This document shows positions 35,740 to 45,300 of a stretch of 64,000 nt of DNA, piece after piece. The notes beneath the pieces are model-generated. The model was given only the letters and a program-made list of their open reading frames with translations. It was not told the origin of the DNA and did no database searches. A program made the translations under genes and the position numbers. How positions within the stretch are numbered: position 1 is the stretch's first letter; every line of letters starts with the position of its first letter. Source of the stretch: Microbacterium sp. Root180 (GTDB taxonomy: Bacteria; Actinomycetota; Actinomycetes; Actinomycetales; Microbacteriaceae); the NCBI RefSeq assembly GCF_001428485.1, contig NZ_LMHS01000002.1, positions 134,415 to 198,414 of the forward strand, read 5' to 3'.

Positions 35740-36453
35740 TCAGTCGTCGGCCGGCTCGATGAGCTCGGGGGAGTTGTTGCGCACGTTGCCGACCGCACGC
35801 GAGACGACGTGGTCGTCGAGGGTGTCGGCGAGTGCGGGCGCCGCGTCGATCGCCGCATCGAGCACGTCGCGCACGTTGTCGGTCGTGGGGTCGAGCCACG
35901 CGTCGGCGTGGTCGGGGTCGAGGAACAGCGGCATGCGGTCGTGGATGGAGCCCAGGTGGCCGATCGAATCGCGGGTCAGGATCGTGAAGCTCAGGAGCCA
36001 GCGTGCGGGATCGTCGTCGGCCTTCTCTTTGTCGCGCCACCACTCGTAGAGTCCGGCCATGAACAGCGGCGAGCCGTCGGCGGGATGGATGTAGTGCGGG
36101 ATCTTGACCCCGTCGACGGTCTTCCACTCGTAGTAGCCGGAGGTCGGCACCACGGCGCGCCTCTTCTCGAGCGCGCTGCGGAACATCGGCTTGCCCTCCA
36201 GCTCTTCGGAGCGTGCGTTGAACGCCCGTGCGCCGATCTTCACGTCCTTCGCCCAGCCCGGCACCAGGCCCCACCGGGCGCTCTCGAGGCGCCGCACCGG
36301 CAGTTCCTCTTTCACGGAGTCGAGCACGATGGCCGCCTGGGCGGTGGGCGCGACGTTGTACGAGGGCTCGGGCAGGTCGTCGCCCTCGACGTCGACGCGA
36401 AGCACGCCGACGAGATCGGAACCGGCACTGGCCACCACGAAGCGTCCGCACAT
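35740..36453 (-). CDS. SOS response-associated peptidase (SRAP / HMCES-YedK family)
   Basis: 237 residues. Forms a covalent thiazolidine with abasic sites in single-stranded DNA through its N-terminal Cys2 (MCGRF, visible) and so shields them. Other family residues are present: N in YNVAPT, the active-site Glu in SGYYEW, and the His in IHDRMPLFL. The ATG at 36453 is fixed by Cys2 needing to be the second residue, and a TAGGCT lies seven bases upstream. No LexA-type box is obvious near the promoter. Confidence 0.94.
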   Translation of the reverse strand: MCGRFVVASAGSDLVGVLRVDVEGDDLPEPSYNVAPTAQAAIVLDSVKEELPVRRLESARWGLVPGWAKDVKIGARAFNARSEELEGKPMFRSALEKRRAVVPTSGYYEWKTVDGVKIPHYIHPADGSPLFMAGLYEWWRDKEKADDDPARWLLSFTILTRDSIGHLGSIHDRMPLFLDPDHADAWLDPTTDNVRDVLDAAIDAAPALADTLDDHVVSRAVGNVRNNSPELIEPADD

Positions 36454-36460
36454 GCGGGAA

Positions 36461-36466
36461 AGCCTA
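36461..36466 (-). promoter_or_regulatory. -10 hexamer of a leaderless promoter for SRAP
   Basis: TAGGCT on the minus strand, seven bases (TTCCCGC) before the ATG at 36453. Confidence 0.55.
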
Positions 36467-36482
36467 CGCGCGGGGTCCGACG

Positions 36483-37520
36483 TCAGTGCGGGACGACTCC
36501 GACGTCCTCGAGGCGTTCGAGCAGGCCCGCCCCGTCCGACTCGCTGACCCACGGGACGCGCGCCGCGCTGTGGTCGTTGACGGCCGTGCGACCGCCCGCG
36601 AGGACGGCTTCGGCGGGGGACAGGCGGCGGATCGCGACGCCGACGACGTTGCCCGGATGCTCGGCCGCGAAGGTCGTGTACAGCTCATCGTCGTGCTGAC
36701 CGTCGTCGCCGATGAGGAGCCACCGCACGTGCGGGAACTCCTCCGCCAGCCTGCGAAGGTTCGACAGCTTGTGGGCCTTGCCGCTGCGGAACCACCGGTC
36801 GTGCGTGGGGCCCCAGTCGGTGAGCAGCAGCGACCCGGGCGGGAAGAGATGACGGCGGAGGAACCGCATGAGCGTGGGAGCGATGTTCCAGGCGCCCGTG
36901 GAGAGGTACACCACCGGTGCTCCGGGGTTCTCGCGGACCACCCGCTCCATGAGCACCGCCATGCCCGGCACGGGCTGCCGCGCGTGCTCGTCCACGACGA
37001 ACGAGTTCCATGCCGCGAGCAGCGGGCGGGGAAGCGCCGTGACCATCACCGTGTCGTCGACGTCGGAGACCACGCCGAAGGTCACGTCGGGAGCCACCAC
37101 GAACGCGCGCGTCTCGATGGGCTCGCCGTCCTCGACCGTCACGGTGAACGTCTGCCAGCCGGGCTCGAGCACGGCGGGCAGCCGCACGTCGATCACTCCA
37201 CCGCGGTCGGCGACGACCTCGTGCTCGACGCCGGCGATCGTGACCGTCACCTGTGCGTAGCCGATCGGAACCGCCACGAAGCTGCGCCAGCCGCGCACGC
37301 TCGCGTACTCGCCGGTCTCGGTGCGCTTGACCGGGGGGACGATCATGACGCGCCCGAGCACCCGCACCCAGCCCGGTCCGCCGTATCCGGGGAACGGAGT
37401 GACGGTCGGCGTCTGGCCGCGGCGGCGGGCGCGGCGCTCGCGCCAGGAGTGGAAGCGGTACTCGAGTCGAGCGAACCACAGCACCTTGGTGCGGGGCGGT
37501 GGTGTGGCGGTCTCGGGCAT
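36483..37520 (-). CDS. App1-like phosphatidate phosphatase family protein (DUF2183)
   Basis: 345 residues. A beta-rich N-terminal region (residues 30-140) leads to the HAD-like catalytic part: SDVDDTVMVT with D153 and D155, then VVYLSTGAWNIAP, LLTDWGPTHDRWFRSG with a basic GKAHK segment, and WLLIGDDGQHDDELY. This is the APP1 catalytic domain; yeast App1p dephosphorylates phosphatidate. No signal peptide or membrane span, so probably cytoplasmic and membrane-associated. It starts five bases after the DedA stop, so both are on one transcript. Confidence 0.87.
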   Translation of the reverse strand: MPETATPPPRTKVLWFARLEYRFHSWRERRARRRGQTPTVTPFPGYGGPGWVRVLGRVMIVPPVKRTETGEYASVRGWRSFVAVPIGYAQVTVTIAGVEHEVVADRGGVIDVRLPAVLEPGWQTFTVTVEDGEPIETRAFVVAPDVTFGVVSDVDDTVMVTALPRPLLAAWNSFVVDEHARQPVPGMAVLMERVVRENPGAPVVYLSTGAWNIAPTLMRFLRRHLFPPGSLLLTDWGPTHDRWFRSGKAHKLSNLRRLAEEFPHVRWLLIGDDGQHDDELYTTFAAEHPGNVVGVAIRRLSPAEAVLAGGRTAVNDHSAARVPWVSESDGAGLLERLEDVGVVPH

Positions 37521-37525
37521 CGCGT

Positions 37526-38224
37526 CTAGTCTTCCACGTCCTCCGCGATGGCATCGCCCTGAGGTGCGGCCGCGTCCTGCTCGTGGCCGTGATCGAGATG
37601 CTTGCGCTCAGCCCGTTCGATGATCTTCTTGGTCACGACCACGAGCACGAGGAACACCACGATGATGCCGACGAAGATGTACCCGGCGTAGTGCAGCTGA
37701 TCGGCGAGCTGGCGGTAGGTGCCGGCGGCCGCGGCGCCCACCGTCACGTAGAGCGTCGCCCAGATGACGCAGGCCGGCACGGTCCAGGCGAGGAAGCGGC
37801 GGTACGGGTAGCCGCTCATCCCCACCGTGAGGGGCACGAGCGAGTGCAGCACGGGCAGGAAGCGCGAGATGAAGATCGCGGGTCCGCCCCGGCGGCGCAG
37901 GTAGCGCTCCGAGCGCTGCCAGTTCTCCTCGCCGATGCGCCGGCCGAGTGCCGAATGGCGGATCTTCGGGCCGAGGAATCGTCCGAGCCAGAATCCGATG
38001 CTCTCGCCGATCAGCGCACCGATCACGACGGCGACGGCGAGCAGCACCCCTTCCGCCGGTGAGCCGACGGCGGTCGCCGCGACGATAACGACGGTGTCGC
38101 CCGGCACCACGAGGCCCACGAGCACGCTCGTCTCGAGCATGATCGCGAGCCCGGCGACGAGTGTCCTGACGACAGGATCGACGCTCTGCACCGCGTCGAG
38201 CAGCCACGTCAGGAAGTCGTTCAC
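37526..38224 (-). CDS. DedA family membrane protein
   Basis: 232 residues with about five membrane spans and the two re-entrant-type segments of the DedA/VTT fold: SVLVGLVVPGDTVVIVAATAV-like region near residue 35 and RFLPVLHSLVPLTVG with the conserved Arg (FISRFLP). DedA proteins flip undecaprenyl phosphate or other lipids and help maintain proton motive force. A charged tail (KKIIERAERKHLDHGHEQD) is cytoplasmic. The GTG at 38224 is six bases after TAGGCT. Pairing with an App1-like lipid phosphatase suggests a shared role in lipid recycling. Confidence 0.9.
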   Translation of the reverse strand: MNDFLTWLLDAVQSVDPVVRTLVAGLAIMLETSVLVGLVVPGDTVVIVAATAVGSPAEGVLLAVAVVIGALIGESIGFWLGRFLGPKIRHSALGRRIGEENWQRSERYLRRRGGPAIFISRFLPVLHSLVPLTVGMSGYPYRRFLAWTVPACVIWATLYVTVGAAAAGTYRQLADQLHYAGYIFVGIIVVFLVLVVVTKKIIERAERKHLDHGHEQDAAAPQGDAIAEDVED

Positions 38225-38230
38225 GCCATG

Positions 38231-38236
38231 AGCCTA
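38231..38236 (-). promoter_or_regulatory. -10 hexamer of a leaderless promoter for the DedA-App1 pair
   Basis: TAGGCT on the minus strand, six bases (CATGGC) before the GTG at 38224. The divergent pabB -10 is only 18 bp away, so the two -35 regions must overlap. Confidence 0.62.
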
Positions 38237-38254
38237 GAACCCGCTTGCCCCGTC

Positions 38255-38260
38255 TAGCCT
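38255..38260 (+). promoter_or_regulatory. -10 hexamer of a leaderless promoter for pabB
   Basis: TAGCCT, six bases (GAGAAC) before the ATG at 38267; back to back with the DedA promoter. Confidence 0.62.
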
Positions 38261-38266
38261 GAGAAC

Positions 38267-39571
38267 ATGTCGGAGCCCCTCATCGCCGTCGAGCTGACGG
38301 TGTGGGCGGATCCGGCATCCGTGTACGTCTCCCTTCACGGGCAGGACGATCATGCCTTCTGGCTGGATGCCGGGCCGGATGCCCGCGACGGCTGGAGCTG
38401 GGTCGGCGCGGGCGTCCCCGAGACCGATCCCGAACGCGTGCGGCGGGTCGCGTGCCAGCAGGACGCCGGCGAGGAATGGCCGGCCGGACCCTTCCGCGGC
38501 GGCTGGGTCGGCTGGCTCGGCTACGACGACGCAGCGGAGCGCGCGGGGGCTCCCGCACGCTTCGACGAGCGGATGCCGCGCCAGGCCTGGCTCCGGGTGT
38601 CGAGTTTCGTCGCGTTCGACCACCGCTCGCGTCGCGCGTGGGCGGTCGGCGCGCCGGCCGAGGCCGAGCATCTGGCTGCCGCCGTCGCCCGGATCGCCTC
38701 GCCGCGCCCGCCTGCGGCCGACGTCGTCGGGTCGCGGATCGCCGACGCGCGCGACGTCCCGGGGGAGTACGCCGCCCTCATCGGACGCTGCCGCGATGCG
38801 ATCCGCACGGGCGACGCCTACCAGCTGTGCCTCACGACCCGCTTCTCGGTCACGGGCGCCGTCGACCCGGTCGCGGCGTACCTGCGACTTCGCGCGCTCA
38901 CTCCCGCCCACCACGGCGGTCTCGTGCGCGCGGGGGACGTGGCGCTCGCGAGCGCGAGCCCGGAGCGATTCCTCGAGGTCGCGGGGGGCGTCGTGCGCAC
39001 GCGGCCGATCAAGGGGACTCGCCCGCGGGGCGCGGACCCACGAGCCGATGCCGCCCTCGCGGAGGAGCTGCGCACCAACGAGAAGGAGCGCGCCGAGAAC
39101 GTCATGATCGTCGACCTCATGCGCAACGACCTCTCGCGGGTGAGCGAGCCCGGGTCCGTCGGCGTCGACGGCCTGCTCGAGGTGGAGTCGTATCCCGCCG
39201 TGCACCAGCTGGTCAGCACCGTGTCCGGGCGACTGGTGCACGAGACCACCGTCGGCGACCTGCTGGATGCGGCGTTCCCGGCGGGCAGCATGACCGGGGC
39301 GCCGAAGCTCTCCGCGATGACGATCCTGCACGAGCTGGAAGGCGCTCCGCGCGGCGTGTTCGCGGGGTGCTTCGGCTGGGTCGGGTCCGACGGCGCGCTC
39401 GATCTCGCGATGGTGATCCGCTCGATCGTGGTGCACCCCGACGGCGCGTATGTCGGCGCCGGGGGAGGCATCACGTGGAGATCGGATGCCGCGGCAGAGG
39501 TCGCCGAAGTGGGGATCAAGGCCCGCGGACCGCTGGCCGCCATCGGAGCGTCGCTGCCCCCCGGCTGGTGA
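38267..39571 (+). CDS. pabB: Aminodeoxychorismate synthase component I (anthranilate synthase I family)
   Basis: 434 residues. Converts chorismate to aminodeoxychorismate with ammonia from a glutaminase partner, toward p-aminobenzoate and folate. Chorismate-binding motifs are intact: TRPIKGTRPRG, NEKERAENVMIVDLMRNDLS and GSMTGAPKLSAM. The PIKGT form favours PabB over TrpE. The N-terminal ~130 residues are shorter than in TrpE, and no pabA glutaminase gene is next door. An anthranilate or salicylate synthase component is the less likely alternative. Confidence 0.88.
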   Translation: MSEPLIAVELTVWADPASVYVSLHGQDDHAFWLDAGPDARDGWSWVGAGVPETDPERVRRVACQQDAGEEWPAGPFRGGWVGWLGYDDAAERAGAPARFDERMPRQAWLRVSSFVAFDHRSRRAWAVGAPAEAEHLAAAVARIASPRPPAADVVGSRIADARDVPGEYAALIGRCRDAIRTGDAYQLCLTTRFSVTGAVDPVAAYLRLRALTPAHHGGLVRAGDVALASASPERFLEVAGGVVRTRPIKGTRPRGADPRADAALAEELRTNEKERAENVMIVDLMRNDLSRVSEPGSVGVDGLLEVESYPAVHQLVSTVSGRLVHETTVGDLLDAAFPAGSMTGAPKLSAMTILHELEGAPRGVFAGCFGWVGSDGALDLAMVIRSIVVHPDGAYVGAGGGITWRSDAAAEVAEVGIKARGPLAAIGASLPPGW

Positions 39572-39584
39572 GCGCCGGGTCCGG

Positions 39585-39590
39585 TAACCT
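39585..39590 (+). promoter_or_regulatory. Possible -10 hexamer for leuS
   Basis: TAACCT, giving a 5' UTR of about 44 nt. No clear Shine-Dalgarno sequence precedes the GTG start, and no T-box is present. Confidence 0.4.
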
Positions 39591-39640
39591 GGAGTTTCGC
39601 GCTCGCGCGCGTCTCCGGCATCCGTTCGATTGGTTCCTCC

Positions 39641-42232
39641 GTGTCACAGACCCTCCCGCCCGACTCCGCTGTGCCCGCAGAAGGCGGGGGCTTCGACGCC
39701 TACGCGATTCAGCAGAAGTGGCAGGACCGGTGGCAGAAGGCGGACCCGTTCCGCGCGGGAGGCGATGAGGACACCCGTCCTCGCAAGTACGTGCTCGGCA
39801 TGTTCCCGTACCCGTCGGGCGACCTGCACATGGGTCACGCCGAGAGCTATGCGTACGTCGACGTGGTCGCGCGGTTCTGGCGTCACCGCGGATACAACGT
39901 CCTGAACCCGATCGGCTGGGACTCCTTCGGCCTGCCGGCAGAGAACGCCGCGATCCAGCGGGGCGCCGATCCGCGCGAGTGGACCTACGCCAACATCGAC
40001 CAGCACAAGAAGAGCTTCCGCGAGTACGGCTCGTCGTACGACTGGTCCCGCATCCTCCACACGAGCGACCCCGAGTACTACCGCTGGAACCAGTGGCTGT
40101 TCCATCTCCTGTACGAGCGCGACCTCGCGTACCGCAAGGAGAGCCCGGTCAACTGGTGCCCCAACGACCAGACCGTGCTCGCGAACGAGCAGGTCGTCGA
40201 CGGGCACTGCGAGCGCTGCGGCGCCGAGGTCGTCAAGAAGAAGCTCACGCAGTGGTACTTCAAGATCACCGAGTACGCGGACCGCCTGCTCGACGACCTG
40301 AACCAGCTCGAGGGCTTCTGGCCGCAGAAGGTCATCCGCATGCAGCGGAACTGGATCGGCCGTTCTGTCGGCGCCGACATCGACTTCGAGATCGAGGGCC
40401 GCGACGCGAAGGTGACCGTCTTCTCGACGCGTCCCGACACCCTCTACGGCGCGACCTTCATGGTCGTCGCGCCCGACAGCGATCTCGCCGCCGAACTGGC
40501 GTCGGGCTCGTCGACGGAGGTGCGGATGCGCTTCCAGGACTACCTCGAGAGCGTTCAGCGTGAGACCGACATCGAGCGCCAGAGCACCGATCGTCCGAAG
40601 ACGGGCGTGTTCCTGGAGCGCTACGCCGTCAACCCCGTCAACGGCGACCGTCTGCCGATCTGGGCCGCGGACTACGTGCTCGCCGACTACGGTCACGGCG
40701 CAGTCATGGCCGTGCCGGCGCACGATCAGCGCGACCTCGACTTCGCGCGTGCGTTCGGCCTCCCGGTGAAGACCGTCGTGGACACCACGGCGCCCATCAC
40801 CGGCGCGATCCCCGTGATCGAGCTCGACGACGACGGCGTGCCGATCGACCCGGGCGCGGACGAGCCCACCCTCGGCGACATCGATCCCGAGAAGACCGGC
40901 ATCGCGCTGACGGGCGACGGCCGCATGATCAACTCCGGAGCCCTCGACGGGCTGTCCAAGCGCCACGCGATCGCGCGGGTGATCGAACAGCTCGAGGCTG
41001 CCGGCACGGGTCGGGCGTCGAAGTCCTACCGCCTGCGCGACTGGCTCATCTCGCGTCAGCGTTTCTGGGGCACGCCGATCCCGATGATCCACACGGCCGA
41101 CGGGCGGATCGTCCCCGTGCCGGAGGACCAGCTCCCGCTGCTCCTGCCCGACGCGAAGGGCCTCGACCTCGCCCCCAAGGGCACCTCGCCGCTGGGGGGC
41201 GCCACCGAGTGGATGGCGACGACGGATCCCGAGACGGGGGAGCCCGCGCTGCGGGACGCCGACACGATGGACACCTTCGTCGACAGCTCGTGGTACTTCC
41301 TGCGCTTCCTGGCCGCCAACGACCCCACGCAGGCCTTCCCGTCGCGCGAGGCGGACAAGTGGGCGCCGGTCGACTCCTACATCGGCGGCGTCGAGCACGC
41401 GATCCTGCACCTGCTGTACGCGCGCTTCATCACCAAGGTCCTCTTCGACGTGGGCCTCATCGAGTTCACCGAGCCCTTCACCAGCCTCATCAACCAGGGC
41501 ATGGTGCTGCTGGACGGCTCCAAGATGTCCAAGAGCAAGGGCAACCTCGTCGAATTCGCCGCCAGCATGATCGACCCGGGCGCCGATGCCGTGCGCGTCG
41601 CGATCGCATTCGCCGGCCCGGTCGAGGACGACATCAACTGGGAGGACGTGTCGACGACCGGTGCCCAGAAGTTCCTGGCACGCGCGTGGCGTGTCGCGAA
41701 GGATGTGACCAGCGATTCCGACGTGATCTGGGCCGAAGGCGACCCCGCGCTTCGCCGGGTCACGCACCGCCTGCTCGCGGATGCCCCCGGGCTGGTCGAA
41801 CAGACGAAGTTCAATGTCGTCGTCGCCCGGCTGATGGAGCTCGTGAACGCCACGCGCAAGGCCATCGACACCGGCGCCGGACCCGCCGACCCCGCCGTAC
41901 GCGAGGCTGCCGAGGTGACCGCCATGGTGCTCGACCTCTTCGCTCCGCACATGGCGGAGGAGATGTGGGAGATGCTCGGCTACGACGGCTTCGTCGGTCT
42001 CGTGCCGTGGCGCAGCGCCGACCCGACCCTGCTCGTGGAGGAGACGGTGACCTCGGTCGTCCAGATCGACGGCAAGGTGCGCGCGACGCTGCAGGTTCCC
42101 GCGCGCATCGACGCCGCCGAGCTGGAGCGCCTCGCGCGGGCGGATGAGCGCGTGGTGCGTTCGCTCGCCGGCCGCGAGATCACCCGCGCAGTGGTGCGTC
42201 CGCCGAAGGTCGTCAGCTTCAGCACGCACTGA
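39641..42232 (+). CDS. leuS: Leucyl-tRNA synthetase
   Basis: 863 residues. Class I synthetase with HMGH at residues 63-66, KMSKS from residue 628, an editing domain with the [21 protein letters not shown] threonine-rich stretch, zinc-domain cysteines ([12 protein letters not shown], then CERCGAE), and the C-terminal [13 protein letters not shown] domain. The start is the GTG at 39641, where the usual N-terminus ([15 protein letters not shown]) begins within 20 residues. Transcribed alone; comEA follows with a separate promoter. Confidence 0.97.
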   Translation: MSQTLPPDSAVPAEGGGFDAYAIQQKWQDRWQKADPFRAGGDEDTRPRKYVLGMFPYPSGDLHMGHAESYAYVDVVARFWRHRGYNVLNPIGWDSFGLPAENAAIQRGADPREWTYANIDQHKKSFREYGSSYDWSRILHTSDPEYYRWNQWLFHLLYERDLAYRKESPVNWCPNDQTVLANEQVVDGHCERCGAEVVKKKLTQWYFKITEYADRLLDDLNQLEGFWPQKVIRMQRNWIGRSVGADIDFEIEGRDAKVTVFSTRPDTLYGATFMVVAPDSDLAAELASGSSTEVRMRFQDYLESVQRETDIERQSTDRPKTGVFLERYAVNPVNGDRLPIWAADYVLADYGHGAVMAVPAHDQRDLDFARAFGLPVKTVVDTTAPITGAIPVIELDDDGVPIDPGADEPTLGDIDPEKTGIALTGDGRMINSGALDGLSKRHAIARVIEQLEAAGTGRASKSYRLRDWLISRQRFWGTPIPMIHTADGRIVPVPEDQLPLLLPDAKGLDLAPKGTSPLGGATEWMATTDPETGEPALRDADTMDTFVDSSWYFLRFLAANDPTQAFPSREADKWAPVDSYIGGVEHAILHLLYARFITKVLFDVGLIEFTEPFTSLINQGMVLLDGSKMSKSKGNLVEFAASMIDPGADAVRVAIAFAGPVEDDINWEDVSTTGAQKFLARAWRVAKDVTSDSDVIWAEGDPALRRVTHRLLADAPGLVEQTKFNVVVARLMELVNATRKAIDTGAGPADPAVREAAEVTAMVLDLFAPHMAEEMWEMLGYDGFVGLVPWRSADPTLLVEETVTSVVQIDGKVRATLQVPARIDAAELERLARADERVVRSLAGREITRAVVRPPKVVSFSTH

Positions 42233-42313
42233 CGCGACTCCTCCCCGGTCGTCCGTGTGGCCGGTCGGTCCCCAGTGGGCCTCTGACACCGGCTGTCCGC
42301 ACTCCCGCGTGCC

Positions 42314-42319
42314 TACCGT
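42314..42319 (+). promoter_or_regulatory. -10 hexamer of a leaderless promoter for comEA-comEC
   Basis: TACCGT, six bases (GGGCGG) before the GTG at 42326. Confidence 0.5.
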
Positions 42320-42325
42320 GGGCGG

Positions 42326-42931
42326 GTGAGTGCGGATGACGAGCCAGACCGCGTCGCCCCGCGGCGACGCCTCGGTCTGGGCGCGGCGGTCGTGCTGGTC
42401 ATCGTCGCGCTCGCCGTCACGGTCGCGATCGGAATCCTTCGCGGAGCATCCGCCCCTGTCGAGCGCGTGAGCATCGATGACGCGAGGACGGATGCCGCGA
42501 CCCCGGCCGCGCTCTACGTCCACGTGTCCGGTGCGGTGGTCGAGCCGGGCCTGTACGTGCTCGACGGCGGGGCGCGGGTCGTGGACGCGATCGCGGCCGC
42601 GGGGGGTTTCGCCGAGGGCGCGGACGACGCGGCGGTGAATCTCGCGCGCCCGGTGTCCGATGGCGAGCAGCTGGACGTGCCGGAGGTCGGCGAGGCGCCG
42701 GCCGCCGATGCCGGCGCCGGCGCAGGCGGCGGCGCGGGCGCACGCGTGGATCTCAACACCGCAGACGTCGCCGCGCTCGAGACGCTGCCGCGGATCGGGC
42801 CCGCGCTGGCGCAGCGCATCATCGAGTGGCGCGACGCCAACGGCCGTTTCACGGCGGTCGAGGACCTCCTGGCCGTGCCGGGCATCGGCGACAAGATGCT
42901 CGAGTCCCTGCGCGACCTGGTAGCCGTGTGA
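42326..42931 (+). CDS. comEA: ComEA family DNA-binding protein
   Basis: 201 residues. One membrane anchor (residues 15-35, LGLGAAVVLVIVALAVTVAI), a SLBB domain (about 60-115, VHVSGAVVEPGLYVLDGGARV), a Gly/Ala linker, and two helix-hairpin-helix units at the C-terminus (VDLNTADVAALETLPRIGPA, then LLAVPGIGDKMLESL). Outside the membrane it binds incoming double-stranded DNA and hands it to ComEC. The GTG start is six bases after TACCGT. Its stop overlaps comEC by four bases. Confidence 0.93.
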   Translation: MSADDEPDRVAPRRRLGLGAAVVLVIVALAVTVAIGILRGASAPVERVSIDDARTDAATPAALYVHVSGAVVEPGLYVLDGGARVVDAIAAAGGFAEGADDAAVNLARPVSDGEQLDVPEVGEAPAADAGAGAGGGAGARVDLNTADVAALETLPRIGPALAQRIIEWRDANGRFTAVEDLLAVPGIGDKMLESLRDLVAV

Positions 42932-45291
42932 GGCCGCCGCTGCGGATCGCCCTGCGTCTGGTGCCGATCGCCGGTGCGGCCTGGGTGACCGCGTGGTGCG
43001 CCACGAGGTGGCCGGATGCCGCAGCGGGCGTCGCCCTGGCACTGTGGGCCGCGTGCCTGGGCGCTCTGGCGCTCTTCGCGATGTGGGCCACGGCCGGTCG
43101 GACGCGGACAGCAAGGGTCTCGGCCCTGGTGATGGTCATCGCCATCGCGGCGGGGGCGGCCGCGGCATCCCACGTCGCTCTCGCCAACCCGAGTCGTCAC
43201 GCCGTCCTCGGCCTCGAGATCATGAACGGCCGCGCCGTCATCGTGGAGGCGACGGTGGTCGGAAAGGTCGAGCGCCGCGCGGACGGCGCCCTCGCATTCG
43301 ACGCGCACGTCTCACGGATCGCGACCGGCGCGGAATCGGCCCTCGTCAGTGCCGAGGCGGTCGTGCGAGTGGCGCCGGGGGATGTCGAATCGAGCGCCGA
43401 CCTCGACCTCGGCGCCGTGGTCGAAGCGCGCGGAACGGCTTCGGCGGCGAGACCGGGTGAGCGCGCGGTGATCACCGTGCGGGCGTCGCGCGGGGTCGCC
43501 GTGACGCGCCCGCCGATCGGCATCGCGCACACGACGGCGACGCTGCGGCAGGAGCTGGTCCGGTCGGTGCGGGGGCTGCCCGGTGACGGGGCGTCGCTCG
43601 TCCCCGGACTCGCCGTGGGCGATACCTCGGCTGTCCCTGCGGAGCTCGACGCCGCGATGAAGGAGGCGTCGCTGTCGCACCTGACGGCTGTCTCCGGTGC
43701 CAACTGCGCCCTCGTCGTCGGTCTGGCCTTCGCTGCGGCCGCGGCGCTGGGAGCGTCGCGCGCTGTCCGGGTGAGCGCCGGGCTGGCGGCCCTCGTGGGC
43801 TTCATCGTGCTCGTCACACCCGAGCCGAGCGTCGTGCGGGCGGGCGCGATGGCCGCCGTCGCGATGCTGGGGGTGCTCCTCGGGCGGCCCGGCGCCGGCA
43901 CGGCCATCCTCTCGCTGTGCGTCGCCGCGCTGCTGGTCGCGGATCCGTGGCTGGCCGGGTCGCTCGGCTTCGCACTGTCCGTGGCCGCGACCGCCTCGCT
44001 CCTGCTCTTCGCCCGGCCGCTCGCGCAGGGACTCGCACGCCGCCTTCCCCGCGCGCTCGCGCTGGGGTTGTCCGTGCCGCTCGCCGCGCAGCTCGCGTGC
44101 GGACCGCTCCTCGTCCTGATCGCGCCGCAGGTGCCGGTGTACGGGGTGGTCGCCAACCTGCTTGCCGCCCCCGCCGCGCCGATCGCGACCATCGTCGGGC
44201 TCGCCGCCTGTCTTGCGGCGCCGATTCCGCCGCTCCAGGACGGTCTTGCGGCCATCGCGTGGCTTCCCGCGTCGTGGATCGCGGGGACGGCGGTGGCGAC
44301 GAGCGCCCTGCCAGGCGATCTGGTGCCCTGGCTCGAGGGGTGGCCCGGAGCATTCGCCCTCGGCGGGGTCGGTCTCGCGATCGGCCTGCTCATCGCGCTG
44401 CGGCGGGGCACGCCCCTGCGCGCTCTGGTGCGCGGGGCGTCGGTGGTGATCGTCGCGCTCGTTATCGGCGCCGCAACAGGCGGAGGGCTGCTCGCCACCC
44501 TCGCCGGCCGGTGGACCCTCCCGGCCGAGTGGAGCATCCTCGCATGCGACGTCGGTCAGGGCGACGCGGTGCTCCTGCGATCGGCGGGAGCGGTGGCGCT
44601 GATCGACACCGGACCCGAGCCGGAACCCCTTGCCGCCTGCCTGGACCGCACGGGGGTCGGGCAGATCGATCTCCTCGTGCTCAGCCACTTCGACCTCGAC
44701 CACGTGGGTGGCGTCGCCGCGGTCGAGGGACGAGTCGGCACGGTGCTCCATGGTCCCGCCGACGAGGACGGTGCCGCGATCCTCGATCGCCTGCAGTCGG
44801 CCGGCGCCGAGCTCGTGGACGCTCGCGCGGGACTCACCGGCACGCTCGGCGACGCCCGCTGGCGTGCCGTGTGGCCGCCGCCCGAGGGGCGCGCGTTCCC
44901 GATGGGGAACGACGCGAGCGTCGTGCTGGACGTGCGGGGCGGGGGCATCCCGCCGATCGTGCTCCTGGGCGACCTCTCCGCGTCGCCGCAGCGCGCCATC
45001 GCCGCCGGCGGTGGCCTCGATCCGCCGTACGCGGTGGTCAAGGTCGCCCACCACGGCAGCGCCGACCAGGACGCCGGGCTCTACCGTCAGGCGGCACCGG
45101 CGCTCGCACTCGTCACGGTGGGAGCCGAGAACGACTACGGGCATCCGCGGGCTGAGATCCTCGACGAGCTGAACGCGCTCGACGCCCGCATCGCGCGCAC
45201 GGATGCCGAGGGCGTCGTCGCCGTGTGGGAGGGCGCCGACGGTCTCGAGGTGTGGCGCGAGCGCGAAGTCGGAGTCGGAGGCGATGGCTAG
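42928..45291 (+). CDS. comEC: ComEC/Rec2 DNA uptake channel
   Basis: 787 residues. N-terminal membrane spans and an OB-like DUF4131 region (to about 210), the Competence domain (LVPGLAVGDTSAVPAELDAA, then SHLTAVSGANCALVVGLAF), and a C-terminal metallo-beta-lactamase domain with SHFDLDHVGG starting at H587 and HHGSADQD. It forms the inner-membrane channel for single-stranded DNA during transformation, and the lactamase part probably degrades the other strand. All domains are intact. The GTG start overlaps the comEA stop. Its TAG stop is part of the holA -10. Confidence 0.94.
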   Translation: MRPPLRIALRLVPIAGAAWVTAWCATRWPDAAAGVALALWAACLGALALFAMWATAGRTRTARVSALVMVIAIAAGAAAASHVALANPSRHAVLGLEIMNGRAVIVEATVVGKVERRADGALAFDAHVSRIATGAESALVSAEAVVRVAPGDVESSADLDLGAVVEARGTASAARPGERAVITVRASRGVAVTRPPIGIAHTTATLRQELVRSVRGLPGDGASLVPGLAVGDTSAVPAELDAAMKEASLSHLTAVSGANCALVVGLAFAAAAALGASRAVRVSAGLAALVGFIVLVTPEPSVVRAGAMAAVAMLGVLLGRPGAGTAILSLCVAALLVADPWLAGSLGFALSVAATASLLLFARPLAQGLARRLPRALALGLSVPLAAQLACGPLLVLIAPQVPVYGVVANLLAAPAAPIATIVGLAACLAAPIPPLQDGLAAIAWLPASWIAGTAVATSALPGDLVPWLEGWPGAFALGGVGLAIGLLIALRRGTPLRALVRGASVVIVALVIGAATGGGLLATLAGRWTLPAEWSILACDVGQGDAVLLRSAGAVALIDTGPEPEPLAACLDRTGVGQIDLLVLSHFDLDHVGGVAAVEGRVGTVLHGPADEDGAAILDRLQSAGAELVDARAGLTGTLGDARWRAVWPPPEGRAFPMGNDASVVLDVRGGGIPPIVLLGDLSASPQRAIAAGGGLDPPYAVVKVAHHGSADQDAGLYRQAAPALALVTVGAENDYGHPRAEILDELNALDARIARTDAEGVVAVWEGADGLEVWREREVGVGGDG

Positions 45292-45294
45292 GCT
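45289..45294 (+). promoter_or_regulatory. -10 hexamer of a leaderless promoter for holA; contains the comEC stop codon
   Basis: TAGGCT, six bases (GGAGCC) before the ATG at 45301. Its first three bases are the comEC stop codon. Confidence 0.62.
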
Positions 45295-45300
45295 GGAGCC

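Noticed and set aside
39644..43114. 1156-codon open frame antisense to leuS
   Set aside because: Same artefact; the plus strand has complete leuS and comEA.
42326..45291. comEA-comEC as evidence of natural competence
   Set aside because: Both genes are intact, but they are widespread in actinobacteria not known to be competent, and no pilus genes are in the window.
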